DNA of 64,000 nt, taken from NCBI GenBank assembly GCA_903813345.2, contig CAIIXF020000010.1, positions 32,270,425-32,334,424 on the forward strand, in the 5' to 3' direction. A program made the position numbers and the translations under genes. This document shows, piece after piece, positions 25,434 through 37,900 of this stretch. Each line of letters opens with the position of its first letter. Position 1 is the stretch's first letter. The notes under the pieces were generated by a model, which worked only from the letters and a program-made list of their open reading frames with translations, did no database searches and was not told the DNA's origin. Source of the stretch: Owenia fusiformis. Its lineage: Eukaryota; Annelida; Polychaeta; Sabellida; Oweniidae.

Positions 25434-26814
25434 TATAGTCCATGGTATGAAATCTCTAGGACGTCTAATAAAGGAGCTGGTAGCACACTATAGCGCAGCG
25501 ATATTTGACCTAACATTAGCATACCTACATATGTCCCCTAATAATTTTTATTATAACCGTTTAATATACTTCCGGCTTTAAGGCTGAATTATGCCTGCCA
25601 TTAACAGAGGTCAAAAATTTTCCAAAAAGTAAACTTCCAAACTTTCACAATTTGGAGTACACAATGCAATAGCAAATAATAAAATATGATTTTAAGTATA
25701 TGATTTAGGTTTCTAAGCTAAAAGTTTGAGGTTATTTTTCTTATCAATACCAAAAGATTATGTCATCAGTGTATCGACATTTTGTATTGTTTCTCAGGTA
25801 TTAATGAGATAAATGCTACAAATGAATATTTTTTATATTAGAATAACAAATGCTTAAATTATGCTAGGTTTTCACAAAATGGGTCTTAATACGTTTTAAG
25901 ATATGAACTTTTATTCAGCGGTGAACATTATCAATAAAGGTGGGCATATTGCTCTTCCTTGACTAATTGCGACTACAGCTAAAATTCTATTTCTCGTAGT
26001 TAGATATAGCTCAGTTGCCTATGAAACAACCATCAAGACTTGGTCGAATTCATGAATAATTGAGAAAAATCGTTATCATTATCTTCCTAAAATTTGATTA
26101 TATCCTTCGGTAAGGTCAAAGAAGAAATAACCATCAGAAAACTTGATGATAGCCACAACTAACGTCGAGGAAGAATTTTAAGGCGTTCGACTGCATATGA
26201 CTCTAATTGATTATTAGACATGCCCTTGGAATATATGAACATGCAAATACCTCTGTAACATCGAATTAGATATGAATCTTACCTATTTGTCATTGTATTA
26301 TGTTTTATAAAACATCAACAATAATTTGTTGTTAGACCCTTTACGATTATATGGAAAAATTCTGGTAATAAAATGTTTTAACTGGTAAGAAAACTATTAC
26401 GTTCCCAATCAAAAAAAATTACCTAAATATTCCATACAATTTTGTTGAATCGGCTTAGCTCATATTTGAAAAATCTGAAAACACACACTTGTGTAATTAC
26501 ACTAATTAAACACCGACATCTACAGTAAAATCATAGTAATTTTGACATAGTGATATTCAATTTTTTTGTTCGAATACTTAGAATAACAGTCTGTGTCTTA
26601 TAAAATGTATAAAAGTTCGAATCAAAATATTTACGTTTTTTGACCCCTTGTGATGAAATACATTTTTCGACCCGAAAGCCGGAAGTTTTTTCAGCAAATG
26701 GTATTTTAAAAGAATCAAGACATATACACCTTCATAAATATTGCTTCGAATGTTGCTGCGCTATAGTGTGCTACGGATCCTTCATATTCGGAAGTCATAC
26801 TATGGACTACTATA
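25434..26814. mobile_element. Foldback/TIR element, ~1.4 kb
   Basis: TATAGTCCATGGTATGAAAT and GTAGCACACTATAGCGCAGCG at the left (25434-25500) are mirrored at the right (26758-26814: CTGCGCTATAGTGTGCTAC and CATACTATGGACTACTATA). No coding is seen inside. Related sequence recurs at about 59590-59830. Confidence 0.6.
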
Positions 26815-26842
26815 ATATAAGTGCATTTAATGTTATTTACCG

Positions 26843-27728
26843 TACAGGGTGTTCAAAAAACGAAACCCAAAGAAATCGTTATATCTTCGAAAATACTAAA
26901 TGTAATTGTGTTCATATTTTCAGGAAAGAAAGAAGAGACTATGTATGTATGTATAGCTCCTGTTGTTAATTAGTTGTAAAACAGGATGTCCTGGACACTT
27001 GCTCAAAAGACAGTTGTACTAGGAAAATACGAAAAACGCGGATGGAAAATCACTATATCTTGGAAAGTACTATATATATAATTCAATTATGATCATTTTT
27101 AAGGAAAAGAAAGAAGAGACTGTGCGTGTATAGCTCCTGTTGTTAGTAAGTTGTGAAACATGATGCCTCGGACACCTGCTCAAAAGACAAGGAAAATACG
27201 AAAAACGTAGTCAGAGGTGACTGTCATGGCAATAAAACCAAATAACTTTCTAATCATATTGTTCAATGTTAGGTTAATGTGTGGAGTTTCATTAAAATCA
27301 CTCAAGAGACTTCACAGTCATGGTCAAAATGCCTTCTTAAGTCTGCCTGGACCAGGGTGTTTGACTGCGATTTGAAAGCATTTCAACCATGACTGTAAAG
27401 TCCCTGAAGTAATTTTGATATCACTCTACACATTTACCATACAGCAAATGAAGATGATTTGTGCCAAATTTGAAGAACCAAAACACTATGGTTGGGAAGT
27501 TATTTAGTTTTTTGGGGGGTTGCAGTCATCCCTGACTATGTTTTTCATATTTTCCTAGTACAACTTTCTTTTGAGAAGGTGTCCAAGGCATCATGTTTTA
27601 CAATTAACCATCTACAATAGCTATACATACACAGTCTTTTCTTTCTTTTTTGAAAAAATGATCATAATTGAATTAGTATTTTTCAAGATATGGCAATTTC
27701 TTTGTGTTGCGTTTTTTAACACCCTGTA
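26843..27728. mobile_element. TIR element (TACAGGGTGTT type), 0.89 kb
   Basis: TACAGGGTGTTCAAAAAACG at 26843 is mirrored by CGTTTTTTAACACCCTGTA ending at 27728, with about 100 bp of imperfect inverted match. The left arm is internally duplicated: the AAAGAAAGAAGAGACT to ATAGCTCCTGTTGTTA unit appears at about 26925 and 27104. No transposase frame is seen. Confidence 0.7.
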
Positions 27729-28825
27729 CATGTGAAGTAAACTTTTATAAAATAATTATCGATACTTTATTGATGAAAATTATGTTTTTACTACAAGGCG
27801 TTTCGTTATAAGAAAGGTGCTCAGAAAGATGAACATTAGTCTAGCTACGTCCAAGCCTCTGTGATCCCCCCTCCTCTACTTGACTAAATACATTCTGGCA
27901 TAGAATTGACAAGAGCATTAGGCTAGACGAACAATATTATTCTGTATTTCATAGCCAAGGCCTCTGAGCTTGACACGATGCTTACATGATATGTCAATGT
28001 ACCGAAAAATAAAAAACGACTGCTGACTCATGTCTAAAAATATGCATTTATAGAATATCTTAATTATAGCTATTCCTTAAATATTGTATCTTTTAGGTGC
28101 ATAAAAACGCAATATGACATAGATGCGCTCTAAGTAAGCAAGTAAGCTCAGAAGCATAACAATATCGAGATAAATATTTCATTTCAATTTAATTTATTTG
28201 AGTAGATTCTATAGCATTCTACATAGATTCTATAGCACAGCAATTTCTCATTTTTCTCATTAATAATTCAGAATTATTTTCATTGAACATTTAGATACCA
28301 AAGTCCTTTCATTAGTTTTGTATGATAAAGTAAATCACAAAATATTGATAATAATCAAGTAATGTGCAGGTTTTATCATATTTCATAATTTATTATATAA
28401 TCGGATGAAAGTGCATCGATGAAGAAAGAAGGCATACTTAAAAAAATAAATAAAACAACATCTCAAGACTTTTACGAGTTGTGATGGTAAAAGCTGCGCT
28501 TCAAACATTAGAATACCACCCGTAAGTGGTTCAAGCTTCAGCTTTGCGAGAATGGAAAATTAACGATTTTTGTCCAAATCGTATGAAACATGCAGTCTCT
28601 TCGTGTAGCATCAAAACAACGGTCACGTGATGCCAATCCATCCCATGGTGCAGCTTTTTTTGGGCGTAATTGTGGGAAATATGTTTTATTTATGACGGGC
28701 TTTAATCTTAAAGGGCAGACAGAATGCCTATTGGTGTGGAACTAATTACAGTCTTGGAATCTTCAGAAAACGACATCTGAGTGGACAAGACAGACAAACA
28801 TATATTTAACAACACATATCAGAGA
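27729..28825. other. Intergenic, nothing recognised
   Basis: AT-rich unique sequence; no coding, RNA or repeat call can be supported. Confidence 0.45.
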
Positions 28826-29790
28826 GTGAACAATGAATGCAACAACGGACAATGAATGGAACGACGGACAATGAATGCAACAACGGACAATGAATGCAAT
28901 AACGGACAACGAATGCAACAACGGATAATGAATGCAACAACTGAGAATGAATGCAATAATGGACAACGAATGCAATAACGGACAATGAATGCAACGACAG
29001 ACAATGAATGCAACAACGGACAACGAATGCAATAATGGACAACGAATGCAATAACGGGCAATGAATGCAACAACGGACAATGAATGCAACAACGGACAAT
29101 GAATGCAACAACGGACACTGAATGCAACAACGGACAATGAATGCAACAACGGACAATGAATGCAACAACGGACAATGAATGCAACGACAGACAATAAATG
29201 CAACAACGGACAACGAATGCAATAACGGACAACGAATGCAACAACGGATAATGAATGCAACAACTGAGAATGAATGCAATAATGGACAACGAATGCAATA
29301 ACGGACAATGAATGCAACGACAGACAATGAATGCAACAACGGACAACGAATGCAATAATGGACAACGAATGCAATAACGGGCAATGAATGCAACAACGGA
29401 CAATGAATGCAACAACGGACAATGAATGCAACAACGGACACTGAATGCAACAACGGACAATAAATGCAATAACGGACAACGAATGCAACAACGGACAATG
29501 AATGCAACAACTGAGAATGAATGCAATAATGGACAACGAATGCAATAACGGAAAATGAATGCAACGACAGACAATGAATGCAACAACGGACAATGAATGC
29601 AAGAACGGACAATGAATGCAACAACGGACACTGAATGCAATAACGGACAATGAATGCAACAACGGACAATGAATGCAGCAACGGACAATGAATGCAAAAA
29701 CGGACAATGAATGCAACAACGGACAATGAATGCAACAACGGTCAATGAATGTAATAACGGACAATGGATGCAACAACGGACACTGAATCT
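28826..29790. repeat. 19-bp minisatellite, about 50 copies
   Basis: The unit ACAATGAATGCAACAACGG is repeated head to tail with variants (GATAATG, GAGAATG, CAACGAA, AACGACAG). A higher-order period of about 320 bp is visible: the AACGGATAATG-AACTGAGAATG-AATGGACAACG series at 28916 recurs near 29237 and, in part, near 29480. Because 19 is not a multiple of 3 and the unit has no stop in the minus direction, all three minus frames stay open for over 300 codons. These frames are not evidence of a gene. Confidence 0.92.
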
Positions 29791-29841
29791 CGACTGAGTC
29801 GTGCTAACAATATAACAATCACAGTGGTTACAGTTCAGTTA

Positions 29842-32480
29842 CAGTACAAATAGTTTCCGGCAATGGATTGATAGTTACAGCGGTAGGAAAAAAGAGACTA
29901 CTACTTACACTTACTCATTTTTTAATTGGAATATTAACAATCATTGACTTTTTAACAGGATGTATTGGTATGCCTCTATATATGTACGCAAATGTTTTCA
30001 ACATGAAATATTGTCAACTCACACACAGTGTAATTTATATTACATTGCATGTATCTAGTAATATGGTTCTCTTGATAGCAATTGAAAGATATATCACTGT
30101 GGCTAGTCGATCTATGTGGATGCAGTCATTTATATGCAATGTATCGTGGGTGCTCGCCTCTGTACTTTTCAATGGAAGATATTTGCACTTCTGTTTAAAT
30201 AATCTATATTTACTTACCGTGTATATGATACTTCATTGATTTACAAACCAAAAGCTATGCTATAAACACACATTCTCTGATATTTTTACGGAGAATAGAT
30301 AACTCAAACGAGTTCACTCGACCAGTTTTATCATCTCTCTCATAGCTGTGAGAAGGTATGTATAATATGCCATAGGTTTACCTTATAATGGGGAATAAAA
30401 AATTCAAGTAATATAATTACCTCACTTACACAAATATGTCTGTGTGAAGTAAAATACAAATACAATGCGTTTTATAATATTTCTGGGGTTATGGTATGAA
30501 ATATTTGCTTTAAAAAGCAATTTAATTTTGATGTATCATGTGGATTAGTAGACGTTCTAAATGGATTCAATGAACAGACTGGCTATGTTTTAATTTAACC
30601 ATTTTGAATGTGTGTATTTTTAGTATTTTAATCCACAGTGTCCAAAAACAATGCTATATTGGTAATCGGAAAGATTCCACTTACCACGATTTCAAAAAAT
30701 TGTAAATAGATAATATTATTCTTGAATTTGGGTCATTTGTTTCAAGGAATCTGTAGGCTCGTTCAGCTGAGCTGACAAAATCATCAAGATTTACGGATGG
30801 CCCATCTGTTGACTGCTCATTGTTACTTTTAAGGAATGTTAATGGCTCTGAAACTTGTAGCCTTGCCCAATTCGGTATTTATTTACTTATCTGATCTTGA
30901 AGTATTACCACCTTGTACAATCCAATGCATCATCACTGATATTATGCTAAGTTATTCAGCGGTTCCGAGATTCCCATAAAACCTGCGCTATCTAAGGTTA
31001 TCGCGAAACCTTATTGATTGACAAGATCGCATGGACACGACGTGTGACTTCAGGCTGATTGATCAATCTAAACGTTATCTGATCTCATCGAGTGTTTCTT
31101 GAGAGTTACAACATATTATGTTATTAAATGTACATTGGAATGTAAGCAGTCATTACTACTCGTATAAATGAAATCATGCAATTCCATGTTGATTCAAAAT
31201 CAAAACTGAATTCGCGATGGAAATGCACGAAGATCTAGTCCGGCAATGTAGGGCCGTCGTTGATTGGTCAAATTTTACCAACAAAAACATTGGGTCGGTT
31301 AAGCACGTGGCTTTCTTTTGGGTACAAGGCGGTCATAATAGAAATCAAGATAAGTAAAAGAGACCGACTTGGGCAAGGCTATGAAACTTGATTTGTGGGT
31401 ATTCCAGTGGGTTGATGGGTCTTTGGCTCTGAATTCACTTCATTGGCGTACCTAATTTCAACATTTTCCTTGTCATCATTACATGTTATGGACCCGTTTT
31501 TCAAATTAACAGTATTAGGGATAAAACCATAGTTTTTTCATCTGTAATGGCATTTTCCAGTTGATGGGTTTATATATAGTATTTTCAATTCTTCATGAGG
31601 GTGTCTTGTAATGGTTTGGCTAATTACTTTACTGAATGAGGAATGTTTATCCAAACAATGGATACAAAGAAAACCTGGCCAGTTGTCCATCAGTAAATAA
31701 ATCATCATGATAAAAGTATAATTTATTATAGCATCCATTTGTTACCGTTCTGAATCCAAATGATACATAGTGGCATCCATTTTATACATATATGTTGAAG
31801 TTTACGAAATGTTTTATCTTACCTATAACAGGAATATGGTAGCTGAAACTTTCACACATTGTCTTACTTTGCATATTGAATATGTATGCAAGATTTCAAT
31901 GGATGACTGCATCCACATAGATCGACTAGCCACAGTGTATATAGCAATTTTGCACCCATTCGTTTATCAAAAATGGATGAGTTTGAAAAGAATCAAACTG
32001 GCAGCTGTTATTGCGTCTCTCGTACCGTTTGTAAACACGGTCTATATTGTGATATGTTATGCTTTATTGCCATCTGGTTTGGAAATACTAAAGATTGGGG
32101 AGTTGATGTTAGTTTGAGCATTAATAGTGGTAATTTATATAAAAAATATTAGTAGTTGTGCGAAAACAGTTAAGGGATATCGCTGCTATGAAAACACAAA
32201 ATTCTGACATTGAAAACAAAAACAAAAACAACCATGGTATCAAAAAATCAATAAGAAAGACATTTTCCTGTGTTTTATGGCGGGTTCTCTTATTTTATCG
32301 TGGCTACCTTTTGTAATAGTGGCTATATTGAAGTATGAAGAAATATCATCCTCGTTCATAACGTGGTCCGTTGTCACGACAATAGTCGGACCAAACCCGG
32401 GTGTCAACCGTCTCGATATTCAGTATTGGCACTCGACTTCGTCTCGGACCAATACGGAATTTCTCAAGCAGAATATATCC
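29842..32480 (+). pseudogene. Rhodopsin-class (class A) GPCR pseudogene split by a DNA element
   Basis: The left part (to 30094) encodes TM1 with the GN motif (SGNGLIVTAV), TM2 and TM3, ending IAIERY. The right part (from 31943) resumes with AILHPFVYQKWMSLKRIKLA and TM4. Removing the element and one 5-bp duplication makes a normal E/DRY-x-AI-HP junction. Further damage: an in-frame TGA at 32115-32117 in TM5, and single-base shifts near 32157, before TM6 (near 32276; TM6 has SWLPF) and at TM7 (near 32408), where the N-P-x-x-Y motif straddles two frames. The N-terminal start is not evident because the minisatellite abuts it. It is intronless as far as seen. The receptor subfamily is not resolved. 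Confidence 0.8.
30095..31937. mobile_element. 1.84-kb DNA element with perfect 35-bp TIRs
   Basis: The first 35 bases (CACTGTGGCTAGTCGATCTA onward) are exactly inverted at 31903-31937. TATAT flanks both ends (30090-30094, 31938-31942), and removal of one copy plus the element restores the GPCR reading frame, which fixes the boundaries. The interior has only short frames with no recognised transposase, so it is non-autonomous. CACTG ends with a 5-bp duplication do not let me name a superfamily. Confidence 0.85.
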
Positions 32481-33473
32481 TGTATTGCACTTCAAATCAT
32501 TCAATAACTTATAGTATTTTTAAACAGAAGTACAAGTTTACGTACAAGTTAACCAAATAACCAAATATCGAAAGCTTTTTACTGTTTTTTCAACGTTTAT
32601 TGTGTTTTTTGTAATATATTTTATTTCTAAAAGAATACATATTTATTTTACTGTCTGTGCCTCTCTTTCATTACACATTGCACAAAATAAAAAGTCATAT
32701 TGCCCTACTATATATTGAACTCCTAGAAGAACTAAGCTTGGCGCTTGTTTTACAAGATAAGATGTACACAAGCTCTTGAAAAAAATTCACAATGCATAAG
32801 AAAAATGTAACAAAGTCCAAGTTCTGAAGTGGAAACGTCGGATCGAAAGATCTAAAGTGAAAAAGCATGTAATCACCAAACGGAATCGACCAGAAATCCA
32901 AAAATATCAGGCAATTTATTCAAATTTTAGAGGACAACTAAGGAATAATTATCTTTCAGAGAGAATATATATAGATACGGGATGTTTGACACCGACATCG
33001 GCTAATGAGACACTATCCCTCAGATGTAAACTGTTATATTTACTACTAATCTTGATCCTTATAGAATCGGTCTGATCTTCGATCTGCAAAGAATTGATTC
33101 GACTATCATAGTTTCTTATGAAATACACGCACTTATTTGGTAAGTATACATAATTTAATCGGGTTACTTACTCCAAGTGTTTTTCTTTGGAATGAAACGA
33201 TTGTTGTATAAGATTCACTATGATAGGACATTTTGTACCAAAAGAAGCGTTCATAGTTTGAGAATATTTTTTGAACGAACCTAGAGCATGTCATGAAATT
33301 AGAATCATTCACAAACCCAACTGATCAAGTTGAAATCTTTTGACACAATCAAACATTGCTTCAAGGACACACATGCCAAATAAGTAGTCCCCAAATTTTA
33401 GTTTGTGTTAAATTAATTGACTTTTTGCGGGCCATTTTAAACACATTGTAGAATATATTGAAGTTTAGTTAAT
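32481..33473. other. Intergenic, nothing recognised
   Basis: No conserved frame or repeat is seen. Several AATAAA-like words follow the GPCR remnant. Confidence 0.45.
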
Positions 33474-34921
33474 ACACGCCTAACCATCGACAACGTACAG
33501 TGACAGGATATACCGTCGTACACTTTAGGTGTACGGTGTCACTATTAACTGATTTGAAGCGAAAACTATGATGTAGGTTTGATTGTGGTTTTCAAAAATT
33601 AATTTGAGGAGTAAATAAACGATTTCATGTTTGATTTCGTGTGTATTCGATTTGGAAGACATTTACCTTTCTAATTACGTTAAAAAATTTCGAGCAGTGC
33701 TCGATTTTTTCGTTGTTAATCTACCATGCAATTGGTCGGTTGGAAAATGTGTTTTTTTACACATTTCCTTTGATCATTTTCTCCCCTGTCGTCTAAGAGT
33801 GACGAATATTTTAATGAGAATATGTTTCTCTAAACTACACAATCTAAAACGGTTGAAGGTTATATAAATATCCATGTATTTGGTATTTAAAAAATCAAAA
33901 ATGTACGTTGTCATCTCCAATGAACGTTGTCCCTGAAATTGAATTGTAAACAATACAACGATTTAATTTCAAAACGCATTAAGGGTTTTATGAGTAACAA
34001 TTGATGTTCAACGAACATGTTCATGTGACCCTGGTACAGATAAACATGTAAAAGTGATTTTTACCTCTCGTGGAATGCTATTTCATTTTATGAAATTGTT
34101 CATATTGTCATATGGTGATAAATATTTGACCATGGGTCGCTATGTTCCAACCTCTTTTACCATTCGTCGTCGGTACTAGTACGTTACGTTATATTGCACT
34201 TTTATGAATTTTAATAATCTTAAGGAGTTCATGGAGAGATCTATACTAGTTAATCGAAGATGACTTTCGAAATCCCGTTCATGATATTTCTGGAAAGAGC
34301 AGAGGTTCACTATAGTTCAATTAAGATGAATTAGTAATACTGGATTGTTCCGTTTCAGTTTAAAATGAATCTGACCCCATATCCCTTCGTGTAATGACAA
34401 AGCGTTGTCTACATAAGGGTTAACCCGTGAATTCAGATATGTAAGTTCAATGGGACAACGTACATCGAGATGACAACGTACACTTATGATTTGTTTTTAT
34501 TATTTTAGCAAAAACGTGAATATTTATTACATCTTCAACCGACCTTAATTATGTAACTTTGGGAAACATATTCTCATAAAAATTATCGACACTCTTAGGC
34601 GAAAGGGGAAAAAATGACCAAAGGAAATTTAAAAAACCAACATTTTCCAACCGATCATTGTTGGTGGGTAGATTTACTACGAAAAAACTCGAGCACTGAC
34701 CGAAAATCCTTTCACGGAATTAGAAAGGTGAATGTCTTCTAAATCGAATACACACGAAATTTAACATAAAATCCCTTAAGTATTCCTCAGATAAATTTTT
34801 AAAACCTACAAAACACCCACATCATCGCTTTTGCTTCATATCAGTTAGAATAGTGACACCGTTCATCTAAAGTGTACGACGGAATGTTTTGTCACTGTAC
34901 GTTGTCGATGGTAAGGCGTGT
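33474..34921. mobile_element. 1.45-kb foldback element immediately upstream of gene C
   Basis: ACACGCCTAACCATCGACAA at 33474 is mirrored by TTGTCGATGG..GGCGTGT ending at 34921. Inverted similarity runs deep into both arms: GTACACTTTAGGTGTACGG with its counterpart near 34870, and a GTGTGTATTCGATTTGGAAG block near 33640 with its complement near 34740. The right end lies only 36 bp from the acceptor of gene C's first coding exon, so it occupies the end of the presumed 5'UTR intron or the promoter side. Confidence 0.75.
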
Positions 34922-34977
34922 TATAGTGTTGTAAATAATGGACATGTATGTTTTCAGAATAAGCAGATAACTAAGCT

Positions 34978-37900
34978 ATGGAAGGGTGCTCTACAATTAC
35001 GGAGAAGTTAGAACCAAAGTACTTCACAGTCTTTGGATTTCTGTTGAACATTCTACTGATACCAAGATTCGTTATAACAGCAGTATCTCAAACAGAACTT
35101 TTCAATACGGACAACTTTGTTTGTACCCCAAATGTCACTCTTGATTTGGATTCAGAAAGCATAAAACAAAGATGCCATGATACATTTGCTGCAACCTCGA
35201 CATGGCCGCCACATGCCAATTGGTACACACAATTAGGTGCAACAATTAGCCTTGTGTTTTTCTTCTTCTATTTTCCATCTTGGTGGACTGTTAACCATAC
35301 GGAACAGCTGTCAGAAGGAGAAACGAAAACCATTGCTCGTGGATATCTCGCACAGACAGCCTTCAGAACAATCATAGAGTTCGGCTTCGGTGTTACACAG
35401 GTTGCCTTATATGGGTTCCAGATCCCTAGTCAGTTCGTCTGTTCAGTGAACAATGAAAGTATACCATGTGATGTTCTCAAGGTCACTGGGAAAACTGCCA
35501 TCCTTGTTGCTATGCTAATTATCTCCCTAGCCGTGGTGATTTTGCATGGGGTCGATTCAATGAAGGCAATCATAATGTTTCGAAGAGGCAACAGTCATAG
35601 ACTCTTACCAGTTCTATTGGATCATGGTTCAATCTTACCTCAGGAAGTAGATCAAGGTAAAGTCAACATTTAAATACATTATGCGAGGGATCTGAGAAAT
35701 CAAACTGAACATTTTTACTTGTCTTAACACTGTTACTTACTCTTGTAGTGCTAATCTATTAAGTTAAATAAGGTAGGAAACTTAGCATAATGTACATTTG
35801 ATTTACATGAGCAGATAAGGGCTATTTTACCAACACGACTTATCAGTCAACAACCGACAGTTGAATCCGCGAATGCTATCGTAGTCCTACGATTTCTACA
35901 AAAATTAGGTGTATTTTCGATTTCGGGGAACGAGTTCGCCGCACTCTCGTCGTAAAGTCGAATCTCTCATGTACTTATAAATCAACATCGTGTTTTATAA
36001 CTGATAGCTGCACAGGTTTACTGCGATATCTTAAAACTTATTTTTAAAAATCATTTCGTTAAAAATTAACCTTATGGTAGTTAGTGAGTTAGTGATGCTG
36101 AAGTCAAAACAAACAACACAATTCTTAATAGATGGCGACTCAATAAAATGTTACTTAGTATAAAAATGTTAATATTTTTCATAATTTTGGTGTTTAACCT
36201 AAAATATACTCGTGTTCTTGAAGTGCAAGCTCTCTCGATTAATTTGACACCAGCAGATTCAAAATCCTACCATGGTTGACTTCACAGGACGGAAATTATT
36301 AACTCATATTAAATCTGACTTGCGCCAACTTCTCGGCATCCTCCTATTACAGGGCTTCAAAATCCAGAATATATTCTTTTTTACCCCCTGCGATAAGCAA
36401 TAAGCATTTCCCTGATTAAGAACTCGCAATCTGATTGGCTGTCGCAACACTGCGACAGATATCATGTATAAGTCATTGTGTATGGAATTTATTTTGTATC
36501 AAAATTGGACATTACATGATCTATGGGAAAAATCGAACTATATGATGCGATACTCGAACTATATGATTCGAAACTCGCATCACACTATGCGAAATGCGCA
36601 TCATTATATGCGAAACTCGCATCATCGTATGCCATTTTCAATCCATGTTATACCAACAGTTAATTTTCTTGCATAACTTATTTTCATTCACACACGCACT
36701 GGTTGTATCAAGTGTCACACAAAAATCCAGAATCAATGTTGAAATGTCACACGGATTGTGTTATAAGTGGCATAGGATACTGAAAGAATTACACATGGAT
36801 CAAAGTAAATTTCGAACGAACGTGTCAATTTTACACACGCATTGAGTTCAAACTCGCATAGGATGGTTCCCGCTCGCATAGGCTGTCACAAACAAGTTGC
36901 ACTTCACACAGGGTGCGAGATTTGAAATCACGTGGCATTTGCATCCTGGTTTCTACAATACAGCGCCCTCCGTTGAAATGTTATAAAATGTAAATTTCAA
37001 ATTAAAAATATATAATTTAGCTTAGCTAGGGAGACGAACACGTGGCCATTTATTGAGAAACTACAAACTAGATCTTTTTATCTTTTTGCCGCGCTGATGT
37101 GTTATTTCGTTCAGTGCAAAAGTAACGCGAGATTTAGAAGAAAATCTCGAACATCTCTAGAAAGCAATTTATGTTACATCAAGATGTGTGATCGGTACAT
37201 CAAGGTGTGTGATCGGCACATCATGGTTTGTGAAGGGAAAAACGTTTTTGCGAGCCGCATAGGCATTTGTTCGACTTGTGTACCCTGTTCGATGTCATTT
37301 TTAAACACTGCATACACAAATACGCATGTACAAGTGTGATTTTACAAACATAGAGTGTGCAAACTCGAACAAATCGTGTATGAAATCACACGGATTGTGT
37401 ATGTATTCTGCTAAACGCTATTCTATGTGTTAGAGATATCACAGAAATATAATATGTCCAATTTTGATACAGTTTTAACACCATAATTGTGCATAATTAG
37501 ATCACGTGATTCAGAATAATCGTGCGCTTTCAAATTAGTTATAACAGGGGGAAGAAGGAGGTACGGATTCTGAATACCTGCTTAGGAGGATGACTTCTCA
37601 GTGGTTGAACATGTCATGCCTTTCCCCGACGGCATTCCATTTCCAGAATTTTCGGCATGTATGGTGACAACAGGACGGCATTGACCATTTTGTACTCGTG
37701 ACATTTTAATTGAGACACCCTGCTAGAATATCAAAAAATAGTTATCGTAAAGACCCAACTACAGTCCCGGGACTACAGTACTTTTCTGAAATAATATCTT
37801 GGTGTTATTATGCTTCTAGATCAGAGCGGGACAGCTGATAGGGGACCAGTCGACCAGGAGATAACTGAAACCATAAAAAGTAAAACTATACTCTATCAAT

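Noticed and set aside
28763-29776. Three long overlapping minus-strand proteins rich in H, C, L and V
   Set aside because: They are translations of a stop-free 19-bp minisatellite in three frames.
28826-29790. A CRISPR-like array
   Set aside because: Units are contiguous 19-mers without spacers, in an animal genome.
31538-31738. A minus-strand small protein within the GPCR-splitting element
   Set aside because: Short, no conserved motif, inside a non-autonomous element.
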